Origin: JACKHA01 sp041401985 | GTDB taxonomy: Bacteria > Planctomycetota > Phycisphaerae > Phycisphaerales > UBA1924 | NCBI GenBank assembly: GCA_041401985.1 | Contig: JAWKTE010000005.1 | Span: 150,384 to 214,383 of the forward strand | Direction of reading: 5' to 3' | DNA: 64,000 nt | In this document: positions 1 to 10,467 of the stretch, piece after piece | Position numbering within the stretch: position 1 is the stretch's first letter | Layout: each line of letters opens with the position of its first letter | Position numbers and translations under genes: made by a program | The notes under the pieces: generated by a model | The model's database searches: none | What the model saw: only the letters and a program-made list of their open reading frames with translations | Told to the model about the DNA's origin: nothing

Positions 1-1
1 C

Positions 2-430
2 GCGGAGATTGAGCGACGCCCCGCGCTGGGGTCGGGGCGTGTGCCGTGGTTCTTTGCGGAGGTGAGCACGCCGGCGAAGGTGCTGCAGTTCGACGCGATC
101 GTGCACCGGGACGTCTATCCGGGGATCACGCCGTCGCTGCGCCTGTACGAGACGGCGTTCGAGGGCGTGGCCAGCCCGAACAACGCGGCCCGCGATGTGG
201 ACGTGCTGGACATGCTTGAGTCGATCGAGGACATGGGCACCGGCGGGTCGCTGGGCGTGGGGCGGTGGCGATCGCGCGACACCGGGCGGTACCCCGACCT
301 GCTCGAGCACGCGCTGGGCACGCTGGGCTGGGAGGCGTCGGCGTTCCGCGGGTACCGCTGCCGCATCGAGTACCCGATTTTCGGGACGCAGGTGACGATG
401 GCGTTCGGGGAGCCGGCGCGGGGTGATTAG
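2..430 (+). CDS. Hypothetical protein, 3' part (5' end outside window)
   Basis: The frame is open from base 2, with no start that must be used, so the gene most likely begins upstream of the window. An internal GTG at 41 is the only nearby candidate start. The visible 143 residues are soluble-looking, without a membrane segment or an obvious motif, and end in a short charged tail (EPARGD). I do not recognise the family. The gene faces the convergent lipoprotein hydrolase that ends at 505. Confidence 0.6.
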   Translation, partial: AEIERRPALGSGRVPWFFAEVSTPAKVLQFDAIVHRDVYPGITPSLRLYETAFEGVASPNNAARDVDVLDMLESIEDMGTGGSLGVGRWRSRDTGRYPDLLEHALGTLGWEASAFRGYRCRIEYPIFGTQVTMAFGEPARGD

Positions 431-504
431 CGGTCGATCCGCGCGGGCTTCTCTCGCAGGGCGCCGCGCGTGGCGACGCCGATCACGCCATCCCGATCAC
501 GCCT

Positions 505-1953
<1,449 letters not shown>

Positions 1954-2204
1954 GGCGGGTCTCCCAGGGGAAGGGTGAGATGCCGCGGCAGCCATGGCGT
2001 GACAGGATTGGCTGGGCCTCGACGCGGGCCGGTCCGACCATCGCCGAGCGCGACGCGGGCTCCCGCGGGGCGGAAGCGGTGCGCGTATTGCAGCCGGAGT
2101 CCGGGCAGCCGCGTTTCTCGGACGCACCCCTGCCCCGGCGTCCGGGGGACCAATTGGCTCCCGGCGGGAACAACGCGGGCGTTTGGTCGATATACTGACT
2201 TGCT

Positions 2205-2672
2205 GTGAGCCGCGGGATCGTTGCCATTGTGCTTTCTGTTTCCCTGCTCGTGTGGGCGTTTGTCCCGCGGGCGGGGTGCTGCGGGCACTGTGGGCAATCG
2301 GCACCGATGCCCGTGTCTACGAGCGTGGATTCGGCGGAGCACCGGGTGAACGTGGCGGATGCCGATCAGCGTCACGCGACGCGGTCGTGCTGCTCTGGGC
2401 GGTCCCATGCGGGTGCGGAGCCGGCGCAGCCCGATTCGTCGGGCGCGAACTCCAAGGTGCCGCCCGCGCGCGACCACGCCCCGCCCGGCGAGGACGGCGG
2501 GTGCAAGTGCCCGCTTTCCTGCAGCGGGTCGGTGCGGCCCTCGATCACGCCCCCAAATCTCATCGGCGCTCTCCTGATCGAGTCTGCCCGGCCCGAGGTT
2601 TCGCTTCCCGTGAGCAATCGGGTGGTGGCCGCCGCCCACACCGCGGACCTCCTGCGACCGCCGCGAGTCTGA
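2205..2672 (+). CDS. Small Cys-rich exported protein of unknown function
   Basis: A 155-residue protein from a GTG start, with an N-terminal hydrophobic segment (residues 4-19) followed at once by CCGHC. Further cysteine pairs occur in the middle (SCCSG) and in CKCPLSCSG near residue 105. The rest is Ala/Pro/Ser-rich and disordered-looking. It lies just upstream of an RND/ABC-type membrane fusion protein and may belong to that exporter's operon. The cysteines and one histidine could bind a metal, but that is an inference. I do not recognise a named family. Confidence 0.65.
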   Translation: MSRGIVAIVLSVSLLVWAFVPRAGCCGHCGQSAPMPVSTSVDSAEHRVNVADADQRHATRSCCSGRSHAGAEPAQPDSSGANSKVPPARDHAPPGEDGGCKCPLSCSGSVRPSITPPNLIGALLIESARPEVSLPVSNRVVAAAHTADLLRPPRV

Positions 2673-2779
2673 ACCGGAGTCTCTGAGTCGTGCCGCCGTC
2701 GGCGCGCGTGTTGTCGCGCGCCCGATTCGGGCGGCCCATCCTCCACTCCGTGTTCCCTCGCGTGCTGCCAGGAGCCGCC

Positions 2780-4584
2780 GTGCGTTCCCACAATCCAAAC
2801 GAAGCCTCAGCGCGGCCCGTCGCCGCGGGGGGCGGTCCATCTGGCGTGCGTGCCGTCGCGCCTCCCAAGCGGGGTTGGCGGTCGGTCGCGGCTCCGGTCG
2901 TTGTTCTCGCGGCGATCACGGGCCTGCTGGTTGTGTCCGCGGGGGCGACGCTCGAGACGCCGCGCGCCGTGGGCGTGCGCCCGGTCGTGTTCGATCGGAG
3001 CGCCGCGGGTGTGCGGGTGTCGCGTCCGACGCCGCCGGCCGAGGACCGGGCCGATGATCCGGGCGAGGGGCCGCGCCACAGCGGGCGGCACTCCGGCGAA
3101 GTCTCTCGGCCCGGCCCGACGGGCGGGACGGCCGTTGTCGCGCCGGGGTGGCTGGAGCCGCGCCCGTACCCGACCGCCGCCGCGGTGCTGGCCGACGGGA
3201 TCGTGGACGAGGTGCTGTTCCTCGAGGGCGACACCGTCGAGCGTGGGCAGGTGCTGGCGCGCTTGGTCGATACCGATGCCCGCCTGTCGCTGGCACGGGC
3301 CGAGGCGGCGCTGGCCAAGGCCGAGGCCGACCTGGCGATGTCGCACGCGGAACTGACCGCCGCCCAGACGGACTGGGACGAGCCGGTGGACCGCGAGCGT
3401 GCGGTCGAGACGGCCCAGGCCGACGTGGCCATGACCGAGGCGGAACTGGCCCAGTTGCCCCACGACATCGCCGCGGCCGAGGCAATGCTGCTGCAGTTGC
3501 GGGCCGAGCAGGCCTGGCTGGAGCAGGCGCGATCGGGCGGTGCGGCCAACGCGCTGGAGGTCGAGACGATCGGGCGGCGTGTGGAGGCCCAGGCCGCGAT
3601 GCTGGAAGCGACCCGGGCGCGGCGGCCGATCCTCGAGGCCAGGCTCGATCGCCAGCGTGCGGAGTTGCGTGCCGCCGAGCGGGGCGCGGCGCTGCGCGTG
3701 GCGGAGCGGCGGATGCTGGACGCGGCGGCGGCCCGGGTGCGGGCGATCGAGGCGGAGGTCGGCCAGGCGCGGGCCGCGCGTGATGAGGCACAGTTGCGCC
3801 TCGACCGGATGCAGGTCGTCGCGCCGATCGACGGCGTGGTGATGCTGCGTCTGGTTGCGCCGGGGACAAGCGGATGGTTGCGATGGATGATCCGCGTTCG
3901 GCCCAGGTCGCGCTGCTGTACGACCCGGGCCAGTTGCAGGTGCGGGTCGATGTGCCGCTGGCCGACGCGTCGCACCTGTTCCTTGGGCAGGCGTGCGAGG
4001 TGGTGGTGGACGTGCTGCCGGACACGACGTTTGCCGGCGAGGTCATCATCATCACGCACGAGGCGGACCTGCAGAAGAACACGCTGGAAGTGAAGGTGCT
4101 GGTGGTCGACCCGGCGGCGGCGCTGAGGCCGGAGATGCTCACGCGCGTGCGGTTCCTGCCGGAGTACGCGGAGCCCCGTGATGGCGATGCAGGCGGAGGC
4201 GCCGGCGCAGCTGATGGGCGTGGTGGATCGGGCGATCGACCGGGCGCGAGCGGCGGCCCGGGGCGTCAGGGCGCTTCCGCATCGGCGAGCGTGCAGCAGA
4301 CCGTGCTCATCTCCGATGCGACGCTGGACACTTCAGCCGGTTCGCCGCGTGTCTGGGCCGTCCGCGGGCGCCGCGGCGACCGCGGGCGTGCGGTGCCGAT
4401 CGACGTTGCTCCCGTCGCGTCATCGCCGGACCAGCCGCTCGCTGCGGGGTTCCAGCGGGTGACGGGTCCGCTCCAGCCGGGCGATCTGCTGATTGTCGGG
4501 CCAGTCGGGTTGACTGAGGGGCGGCTGGTGCGATTCGACGCGCCGGCACCGCAGATCGCATCAACGACGGGAGGCCGCCCATGA
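2780..4584 (+). CDS. HlyD/MacA-like membrane fusion protein, frameshifted
   Basis: Periplasmic adaptor of an exporter: a membrane anchor (VVVLAAITGLLVVSAGA), a split biotinyl-lipoyl-like domain, a long Ala/Glu-rich coiled-coil hairpin (about 3290-3800), then the second half-motif (VVAPIDGVV) and a beta-barrel domain. The frame breaks at the GGGG run at 3862-3865. Adding one G joins VAPG to DKRMVAMDDP, and the next frame then runs to 4584. I read this as one gene with a one-base deletion; it may be a sequencing error or a real mutation. The GTG at 2780 has AGGAG five bases upstream; 2690 is an alternative start. The stop overlaps the ATPase start by 4 nt (ATGA). Confidence 0.75.
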
Positions 4585-5330
4585 CGCTCATCCAATGCCG
4601 CGGCCTGACGCGCGAGTACCACAAGGGCGACAACGTCATCCGCCCGCTCGACGGCCTTGATCTGGACGTGCCCGCGGGCGACTTCTTGGCCTTGATGGGG
4701 CCGAGCGGCTCGGGCAAGACGACGCTGCTGAACCTGATCGCCGGGATCGACTCGCCGACGCGCGGCTCGCTGACGATCGACGGGGTCAACATCGCGACGC
4801 TCTCTCGCTCGCGATTGGCGGCGTGGCGATCCGCCAATGTCGGCTACGTCTTCCAACTCTACAACCTCGTGCCGGTGCTGACGGCGTACGAGAACGTCGA
4901 ACTGCCGCTGCTGCTGCACGGATTGACGCGGAAGGAGCGTCACCGGCGCGTCGCCGAGGCCCTCGAACTGGTCGGCATCGCCGACCGGCACGACCACTTC
5001 CCGCGTCAACTCTCGGGGGGGCAGGAACAGCGGGTCGCCATCGCCCGGGCCATCGTGGCCGACCCACGGATCATCGTCGCCGACGAGCCGACGGGCGACC
5101 TGGACAAGCCGTCGGCCGAGGCGGTGATGGCACTGATGGGGCGGCTCAACGACGAGATGGGCAAGACGATCATCATGGTCACGCACGATCCGAAGACCGC
5201 CGAGTCGGCCAAGCGCACGCTGCACCTGGACAAGGGGCGGCTGGTGGGGTCGGCGCATGACGACGCCGCGATGGACTCGAACGAGGGTGGATCAGTCGCC
5301 GCCGCGACCACGGCAGGGGGTGTCGAATGA
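4581..5330 (+). CDS. ABC transporter ATP-binding protein, MacB/LolD type
   Basis: This 249-residue nucleotide-binding subunit energises the export system formed with the upstream fusion protein and the two permeases downstream. It has Walker A GPSGSGKTT (40-48), a Q-loop region, the signature LSGGQEQR (from about 143) and Walker B/D-loop VADEPTGDLD (about 165-174). The wording of the signature and D-loop is typical of the MacB/LolD/FtsE branch. It overlaps its neighbours by 4 nt on each side, which implies translational coupling. The substrate cannot be read from the ATPase. Confidence 0.95.
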   Translation: MTLIQCRGLTREYHKGDNVIRPLDGLDLDVPAGDFLALMGPSGSGKTTLLNLIAGIDSPTRGSLTIDGVNIATLSRSRLAAWRSANVGYVFQLYNLVPVLTAYENVELPLLLHGLTRKERHRRVAEALELVGIADRHDHFPRQLSGGQEQRVAIARAIVADPRIIVADEPTGDLDKPSAEAVMALMGRLNDEMGKTIIMVTHDPKTAESAKRTLHLDKGRLVGSAHDDAAMDSNEGGSVAAATTAGGVE

Positions 5331-6499
5331 GCCGGCACGTTACGAGAACCAATCCGATCGCGTTCGTTCCCTACATCCTCAAGCAGGTCACCCGCCACCG
5401 GGTGCGCTCGATCCTCACGATCCTGGGCATCGCCACCGCGATGTTCCTGTACACCGCGGTGCAGGCGATGCAGCGGGGCGTCACGATCGCGACGACCCAG
5501 ACCGCCAACGACACGACGCTGGTGGTCTACCGCAAGGACCGCTACTGCCCCGCCACCAGCACGCTGCCACAGAACTACACCTCGCGGATCGAGCGGATGG
5601 AGGGCGTGGTCTCGGTCATTCCCATGAAGATCGTGGTCACCAACTGCCGCACCAGCCTGGACGTGGTCACGTTCCGCGGCGTGCCGAAGGAGACGTTCCT
5701 GGGCGACCGGGGCGATTCGGTGCGCCTGGTCGCCGGGTCGATCGACGACTGGGTCCGGCGCGGCGACGCCACGCTGCTGGGGCGGACGCTGGCGGATCGG
5801 CGCGGGCTGCGCCCCGGCATGACGTTCGACGCCGCGGGCATCACGAGTTACGTCGCGGGCATCATCGAGTCCGACAACGCCCAGGACCAGAACGTCGCGT
5901 ACGCGGGGCTCGAGTTCGTGCAGCTGGCCGCCAGCACCGGGCTGGGGTCGGTCACGCAGTACAACGTCCGCGTCGCCGACGCCTCGCTGCTGGAGCCCAT
6001 CGCCGAGGCCATCGACGCCGAGTTCTCGCGGGCCCAGGAGCCGACGGCGACGTTCACCGAGAAGGCGTTCATCGGGCGCATCGCCGACGACATCATCGAA
6101 CTGGTCGGCTTCGCGAACTGGCTGGGGATCGGGTGCCTGGCGGCGGTCCTCGCTCTGATCGCCAACGCGATCGTGCTGAGCGTCCAGAGCCGCATCGCCG
6201 AGCACGGGGTGCTGCAGACCCTCGGGTTCTCGTCGCGATTGGTCGCGCTGCTGATCGTGGGCGAGGGCGTGCTGCTGGCATTGATCGGCGGGGCGCTGGG
6301 CGGCGTGGCGGCGGTCGCGGTGGCGAAGTACTCGTCGCTGGCCCTGTCGGTCGAGGGCACCACCATCCCGATCCAGGCCAGCCCGGTGCTGGTCGCAACG
6401 GGGCTGCTGGTGTGCGGGACGCTCGGCGTCGTCGCCGGGCTGTTCCCGGCGTGGCAGGCGGGGCGGCGCGAGATCGCGTCGTGCTTCAGGAGTGTGTAA
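5327..6499 (+). CDS. ABC transporter permease, FtsX/MacB family (first)
   Basis: A 390-residue permease with the FtsX architecture: one N-terminal membrane helix (about residues 28-45), a large extracytoplasmic MacB-PCD-like domain (about 50-250) and three C-terminal helices (from about 265). The start overlaps the ATPase stop by 4 nt. The periplasmic domain has a few cysteines (CPATS, TNCRTS). It is paired with a second, diverged permease 21 nt downstream, so the transporter is probably a LolCE-like heterodimer rather than a MacB homodimer. Confidence 0.9.
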   Translation: MSRHVTRTNPIAFVPYILKQVTRHRVRSILTILGIATAMFLYTAVQAMQRGVTIATTQTANDTTLVVYRKDRYCPATSTLPQNYTSRIERMEGVVSVIPMKIVVTNCRTSLDVVTFRGVPKETFLGDRGDSVRLVAGSIDDWVRRGDATLLGRTLADRRGLRPGMTFDAAGITSYVAGIIESDNAQDQNVAYAGLEFVQLAASTGLGSVTQYNVRVADASLLEPIAEAIDAEFSRAQEPTATFTEKAFIGRIADDIIELVGFANWLGIGCLAAVLALIANAIVLSVQSRIAEHGVLQTLGFSSRLVALLIVGEGVLLALIGGALGGVAAVAVAKYSSLALSVEGTTIPIQASPVLVATGLLVCGTLGVVAGLFPAWQAGRREIASCFRSV

Positions 6500-6520
6500 C
6501 GCGATGTGGAGACACACCCA

Positions 6521-7708
6521 ATGAAGCGCCTCCCCTTCGACTACGCCCTCCGCAACCTCGGGCGCAGCCCGACGCGCCTGGTGGCGTCCCTGCTCGGTTC
6601 GACGCTGGTGGTCGTGCTGCTGCTGGCGTCGGTCGGCTTCGTGCGCGGGATGTCGCGCACGCTCGACCAGCCCGAGGGCCTGCACACCAACGTGATCATC
6701 CTGGGCACGGGCTCCGAGGAGGGCATCGAACGCTCCCAGATCGACGCCGGCATCGACACCATTGCCGCGGCCAGCATCCGGGGCCTGAAGCAGGAGGGCG
6801 GCGTGATCTTCGCCTCGCCCGAGATCCACATGGCCCTGCCCGTGCGGGAATCGGCCGGGGCGACGCGAGACCTGCCGGCGGTCATCCGGGGTGTGCGCCC
6901 CGTCGCGCTGCTCGTGCATCCGGAGGTCGAGATCGTCGAGGGGCGCGCCCCCGACGCGGCCCAGAACGAGATCATGGTCGGAGCCCTGGCCGCGACGCGT
7001 CTGGGCGTGCCCGACGAGCGACTCGGCGTCGGGCGCACGCTGTTCTTCGACAGCCGCGACTGGACGATCGTGGGGCGGTTCACTGCGCCGAACACCGTGA
7101 TGGACGCCGAGGTCTGGATGCCGCTGATCGACCTGCAGGTGGCGACCAAGCGCGAGGCGTCGCTCTCGTGCGTGATCGTCACGCTGGGGGCCGACCCGCA
7201 GACCGGCGCTCGATTCGCCGACGTGGACGCGTTCGCCAAGAGCCGCCTCGATCTGGAGGTCTCGGCACTTCGCGAGCGGGACTACTACGCCTCGATCTCG
7301 GCCTTCTACGCGCCGATCCGCGTGATGGTCGTCGCCACCGCCGTGCTGATCGCGGCCGGCGGGCTGATGGGCGGGCTGAACACGATGTACGCCGCGTTCG
7401 CCGCACGCGTGCGCGAGGTCGGCATGCTCCAGGCACTGGGCTTCACGCGCCGGGCCATCGTGCTGAGCCTGACGCAGGAGTCGGTCTTCGCCGCGGCCTG
7501 CGGGGCGGTGATCGGGGCGGTCATCGCGCTCACGCTGCTCGATGGGCTGGCCGTCCGCTTCTCGATGGGGGCGTTCACGCTGTCGATCGATGCACCCGTC
7601 ATGCTCACCGGCCTGGTGGGCGGTCTGGTGGTGGGGCTGGTGGGTGCGATCCCGCCGGCGATCCGCTGCTTGCGCCTGCCCATCGCCGAGGCGCTCAAGT
7701 CGTTCTGA
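6521..7708 (+). CDS. ABC transporter permease, FtsX/MacB family (second)
   Basis: A second FtsX-type permease (395 residues) with the same one-plus-three helix layout as its upstream partner but clearly diverged sequence. The ATG at 6521 has a GTGGAGA ribosome-binding site; a GTG at 6506 in the same frame is less likely. The C-terminal helices contain an AALGFT-like coupling segment (MLQALGFTRRAIV) as in FtsX/LolE permeases. With the adaptor and ATPase this makes a complete tripartite-type exporter except for an outer-membrane factor, which is not in the window. Confidence 0.9.
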   Translation: MKRLPFDYALRNLGRSPTRLVASLLGSTLVVVLLLASVGFVRGMSRTLDQPEGLHTNVIILGTGSEEGIERSQIDAGIDTIAAASIRGLKQEGGVIFASPEIHMALPVRESAGATRDLPAVIRGVRPVALLVHPEVEIVEGRAPDAAQNEIMVGALAATRLGVPDERLGVGRTLFFDSRDWTIVGRFTAPNTVMDAEVWMPLIDLQVATKREASLSCVIVTLGADPQTGARFADVDAFAKSRLDLEVSALRERDYYASISAFYAPIRVMVVATAVLIAAGGLMGGLNTMYAAFAARVREVGMLQALGFTRRAIVLSLTQESVFAAACGAVIGAVIALTLLDGLAVRFSMGAFTLSIDAPVMLTGLVGGLVVGLVGAIPPAIRCLRLPIAEALKSF

Positions 7709-7742
7709 ATCCGTATGCTCGCTTTGAATACAGGAGTTTCAC

Positions 7743-8330
7743 ATGCTTGATACCAACAGCCGTACCCATCGCGCGATGCTCGCCATCGCGACAGCCGCCG
7801 GCACGGCGCTTGCCCTGACCGCATGCGGCCCGTCGACGCCGGCGAACAGCAATGCGGGCAACACCAACGGCGCGAGCGACCAGTCCACGAACCAGGCCGC
7901 GGCGTCGCCCGCCTGGATCCTGGCCGCGATGCCCGAGGACGCCCGCCCCGTCGGCGCGGTGAAGGCCTCGGCGGTCGAGGGCGACACGGTCGCCATCCGC
8001 GGGCGGATCGGCGGGCGGCTGGAGCCGATCTCCGCCGAGTCGGCGGTGTTCACGATCGTGGACCCGGCGATCGTCTCGTGCGACGAGATGGGCGAGGACC
8101 ACTGCCCGACGCCGTGGGACTATTGCTGCGAGCCGCGCGAGAGCCTGAACGCCAACAACGCGACGATCCAACTTGTGGACGGCGCGGGTCGGGTGATGGC
8201 GGACACCAACCCCATCGCCGCCGGCCTCGACCCGCTCGACGAGATCGTGGTCGTCGGCACGGTCGGCCCGCGCGACAATCCGACCGTCCTGACGATCCTG
8301 GCCACCGGCGTCTACGTCGTCCCGAACTGA
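7743..8330 (+). CDS. Cys-rich lipoprotein with OB-fold-like core
   Basis: A 195-residue lipoprotein: the lipobox LTAC is near residue 27, followed by an Asn/Thr/Ala linker. The central region contains a conserved-looking cysteine block, CDEMGEDHCPTPWDYCCEP (about 100-118), flanked by beta-strand-rich sequence (VAIRGRIGGR, VVVGTVGPR) reminiscent of an OB fold. AGGAG precedes the ATG. It sits 34 nt after the exporter permease and may be co-transcribed. I associate this cysteine block with planctomycete lipoproteins of unknown function; copper or haem handling is only a guess. Confidence 0.75.
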   Translation: MLDTNSRTHRAMLAIATAAGTALALTACGPSTPANSNAGNTNGASDQSTNQAAASPAWILAAMPEDARPVGAVKASAVEGDTVAIRGRIGGRLEPISAESAVFTIVDPAIVSCDEMGEDHCPTPWDYCCEPRESLNANNATIQLVDGAGRVMADTNPIAAGLDPLDEIVVVGTVGPRDNPTVLTILATGVYVVPN

Positions 8331-8556
8331 CCGAGCAGAGCGCCACGCGCCAGCGTGGGGTCGAGCGTGCCGGCTGTGCCCGTGCCCCGACCATTGTCGG
8401 GCATGATCGGCTGCGCCGACCCGTGGTGGAGGACCGGGGCGGGGACGCCCCGGCTCGCGCGCCGTCGGCGCGATTCCGCGTGCGGCGGTCACCTGAACCC
8501 CAATACCTCCATCTCTATCTCTCTTCTCTCTCTGTCTCTCTTTCTCTTCCCTTCCC
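8331..8556. other. Intergenic region between convergent genes
   Basis: This gap separates the Cys-rich lipoprotein (+) from the HMA-MauE gene (-). It holds a GC-rich palindromic repeat at 8431-8464, also found at 53620, and a CT-rich tract at 8511-8556 that abuts the stop of the minus-strand gene. No coding region is supported. Confidence 0.6.
8431..8464. repeat. Dispersed GC-rich palindromic repeat, copy 1
   Basis: The segment has the core GGGGCGGGGACGCCCC followed by GGCTCGCGCG, and recurs almost unchanged at 53620-53650. The core is an imperfect palindrome that can form a hairpin. Both copies lie in intergenic space. Confidence 0.6.
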
Positions 8557-9336
8557 TCACACCACCAGCATCGCTCCGGCCATCGCCGCCATCGCCAGGT
8601 CCTCCACCAGCGTCACGGTCGTCATGGGCAGGTTGAGGGCCGTGCCCAGGCACGCGCAGCGGATTCTGGTCTTGGCCCGCAGCGCGTTCAGCACGCCCGC
8701 CGCTCCGACCAGCATGAGCACCAGCGTCGCGATCGACGCGGCCATCGGCATCCACCGCCCCAGGAACATCGCCGCCAGGCCGAGTTCGACAAACGGGTAC
8801 GCCCAGCCCCAGGCCGGCACGCGGGCCGCGACGAGGTCGTAGCGCCGGTACGCCGCGACGAACCCCGGCAGGTCCAGCAGTTTGAACCCGCCGAAGACCA
8901 GGAAGAACCCCCCCATGAAATCCGCCATCCACGAGCCCCACGACCAGCCGCCGCGGGTCGCGTTCGTGACGACCGTCGCGCCCGTGATGAGCGCGACGAT
9001 CAGGACCAGCGGGTAGAGGCTCTCCTTCGACGCCGAGCCCGCCGCCAGATCGCCCGCCTCGGTCGGGACGGCGTCGTGGCGGTGCTCGCGCCCGTCGGAC
9101 TCGCCCGACCCATCGTCTCCGTCATTCGAGGTGGGTTCGGTCAGGCGGTACCCGGCCCCCCGGACGGCGGCGGCCAGATCGCCAAACTCCACCCCGTCGC
9201 CGGCCACGACCCTCGCCGACGGGGGTGAGAGGCCCACCTCCGCCGACTCGACCCCTTCGACCCCGCGCAGCGCCGCCGTGACCTTCGCCACGCACGACCC
9301 ACAGTGCATGCCTTCGACCCCAAATCGCCTTTCCAT
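8557..9336 (-). CDS. HMA heavy-metal domain fused to a MauE/DoxX-like membrane domain
   Basis: A 259-residue fusion. Residues 1-70 are a heavy-metal-associated domain with the copper-type site GMHCGSC (residues 9-15). A hydrophilic Asp/Glu/His linker follows (about 72-100), then a four-helix membrane domain of the MauE/DoxX kind (from about 108). Its last part carries a CACLG motif (about 228-232) like the redox cysteine pair of MauE-like proteins. Likely role: membrane protein coupling metal binding to thiol redox, for example in copper or mercury handling. AGGAG lies six bases upstream of the ATG. The fusion order is uncommon among characterised proteins. Confidence 0.85.
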   Translation of the reverse strand: MERRFGVEGMHCGSCVAKVTAALRGVEGVESAEVGLSPPSARVVAGDGVEFGDLAAAVRGAGYRLTEPTSNDGDDGSGESDGREHRHDAVPTEAGDLAAGSASKESLYPLVLIVALITGATVVTNATRGGWSWGSWMADFMGGFFLVFGGFKLLDLPGFVAAYRRYDLVAARVPAWGWAYPFVELGLAAMFLGRWMPMAASIATLVLMLVGAAGVLNALRAKTRIRCACLGTALNLPMTTVTLVEDLAMAAMAGAMLVV

Positions 9337-9770
9337 TCCGGCTCCTATGCCCGCCCGAGCATCACGCCCCGGGCCTCAACCGGGGAAACCGCCCCCGGCC
9401 CCCAACATTTCGCCGAATCCACCAAGGGGTCCAACTCCGGAACCCGTCTGTACAGATGGATCGGTGCGCCGGTCGATGACACCCCGGCTCCCCCCGGGGG
9501 CCTCCCCACTGATCCGACAAGTTCGCGCGAAGGGCTTGATCCGCCCTCGCGCCTATGTTAGTGTGAACAAACGTACCCCTCGGGCGTCATTCGTTCGGTG
9601 GGGTGCTCCCGCGAAACCGGTCCACCCAGGAGCGGTACCGCATGAACCGGGACGGATCGGCTCGACGGGGTGTGGGGGTGGCCTCCATCGTCCCGCGGGT
9701 CGGCTCGCCCGCCCGCAGTCCACGCCCGGCCACGGGTTCGCAAGGCCGAGGCACACACGGAGGTCGTTGG
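9337..9770. other. 434-nt upstream region of the secretion operon
   Basis: This is the divergent region between the HMA-MauE gene and gspG. A weak sigma70-like element lies at 9536-9564. The gspG frame is open through much of the right half, and an ATG at 9642 has an AGGAG site, but it would give a 74-residue leader. The ATG at 9771, with GGAGG and a 31-residue leader, fits prepilins better. Nothing else is supported here. Confidence 0.5.
9536..9564 (+). promoter_or_regulatory. Possible promoter for the gspG operon
   Basis: TTGATC and TAGTGT are separated by 17 bases, about 200 bases before the gspG start. The match to the -10 consensus is weak, and in such GC-rich DNA this could be chance. 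Confidence 0.25.
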
Positions 9771-10322
9771 ATGGACATCTCGCCCACCCGCATCGCGTCC
9801 CAGGCAGGACGCCCCGGCGTTTTTCTGGCCGCCCGTCGCTCGCGCGGCCCGGCCCGCCACGCCTTCTCGCTCATCGAGGTCATGATCGTGATCGCCATCA
9901 TCCTGGCGATCTCGGGGCTGGTGGCCCTGACGCTGTTCGGGCGTCGGGACCAGGCCGAGGCCGACTTGGCCCGCGTCGAGTTCGACCAGTTGCGTCGGGC
10001 CCTGAACCTGTTCCGCCTGGACTACAACCGCTACCCGACGGACGAGGAGGGCATCGCGGTCCTGTGGAACAAGGAGCAACTGGACCCCGAGGCCGATCAG
10101 AACGCCTGGAAGGAGTACCTCGGCGATCCCATGACCAACGACCGCTGGGGCAACCCCTGGGGCTATCGCCAGCAGTCCGAGGAGACCGAGGACGCGACCA
10201 AGTTCGACCTGTGGTCCTTCGGCCCGGACGGCGAAGAGGGCACGGACGACGACATCGTCTCCTGGCGCACCGCCGGGGACGAAGAGGGCGGCGACCTGCC
10301 CCTGCCCCCGACGGGCGGCTGA
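9771..10322 (+). CDS. gspG: Type II secretion major pseudopilin GspG
   Basis: Major pseudopilin that forms the piston-like filament of a type II secretion-like system. Processing by prepilin peptidase would occur at RHA|FSLIEVMIVIAI, with Glu at +5 but Ala rather than the usual Gly at -1. The C-terminal half has the GspG signature NRYPTDEEGIAVL, GNPWGY and an Asp/Glu-rich block (GPDGEEGTDDDI) matching the calcium-binding loop of GspG. The ATG at 9771 with GGAGG gives 183 residues and a 31-residue leader. It is separated from gspH by 145 nt containing a strong hairpin. Confidence 0.93.
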   Translation: MDISPTRIASQAGRPGVFLAARRSRGPARHAFSLIEVMIVIAIILAISGLVALTLFGRRDQAEADLARVEFDQLRRALNLFRLDYNRYPTDEEGIAVLWNKEQLDPEADQNAWKEYLGDPMTNDRWGNPWGYRQQSEETEDATKFDLWSFGPDGEEGTDDDIVSWRTAGDEEGGDLPLPPTGG

Positions 10323-10355
10323 TCCCGACGCCCGGCCGCTGAGCCAAAGGCCGGC

Positions 10356-10375
10356 GGCCGCGCCCCCGCGCGGCC
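10356..10375 (+). promoter_or_regulatory. Hairpin between gspG and gspH
   Basis: A perfect 8-bp GC stem (GGCCGCGC/GCGCGGCC) with a CCCC loop lies 34 nt after the gspG stop. There is no T run, so it is not a classical terminator. Placed after the major pseudopilin, it could stabilise the gspG message or lower read-through to the minor pseudopilins. Confidence 0.4.
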
Positions 10376-10467
10376 CTCGGCGTTTCGAACCGCGCACTCG
10401 CGCGCCAACACCGACCGCCCCGTTCTCGCAACGAAAGCGGACCGGGCGGGGAGGCCACTGGGGGACC

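Noticed and set aside
5257..7818. An 853-residue open frame across both ABC permeases
   Set aside because: It overlaps two clear FtsX-type permeases in another frame and reads as Arg/Gly/Ala low-complexity sequence.
9642..9770. An earlier gspG start at ATG 9642 with an AGGAG site
   Set aside because: It would make a 74-residue prepilin leader. ATG 9771 with GGAGG gives 31 residues, nearer the usual size. The earlier start cannot be fully excluded.
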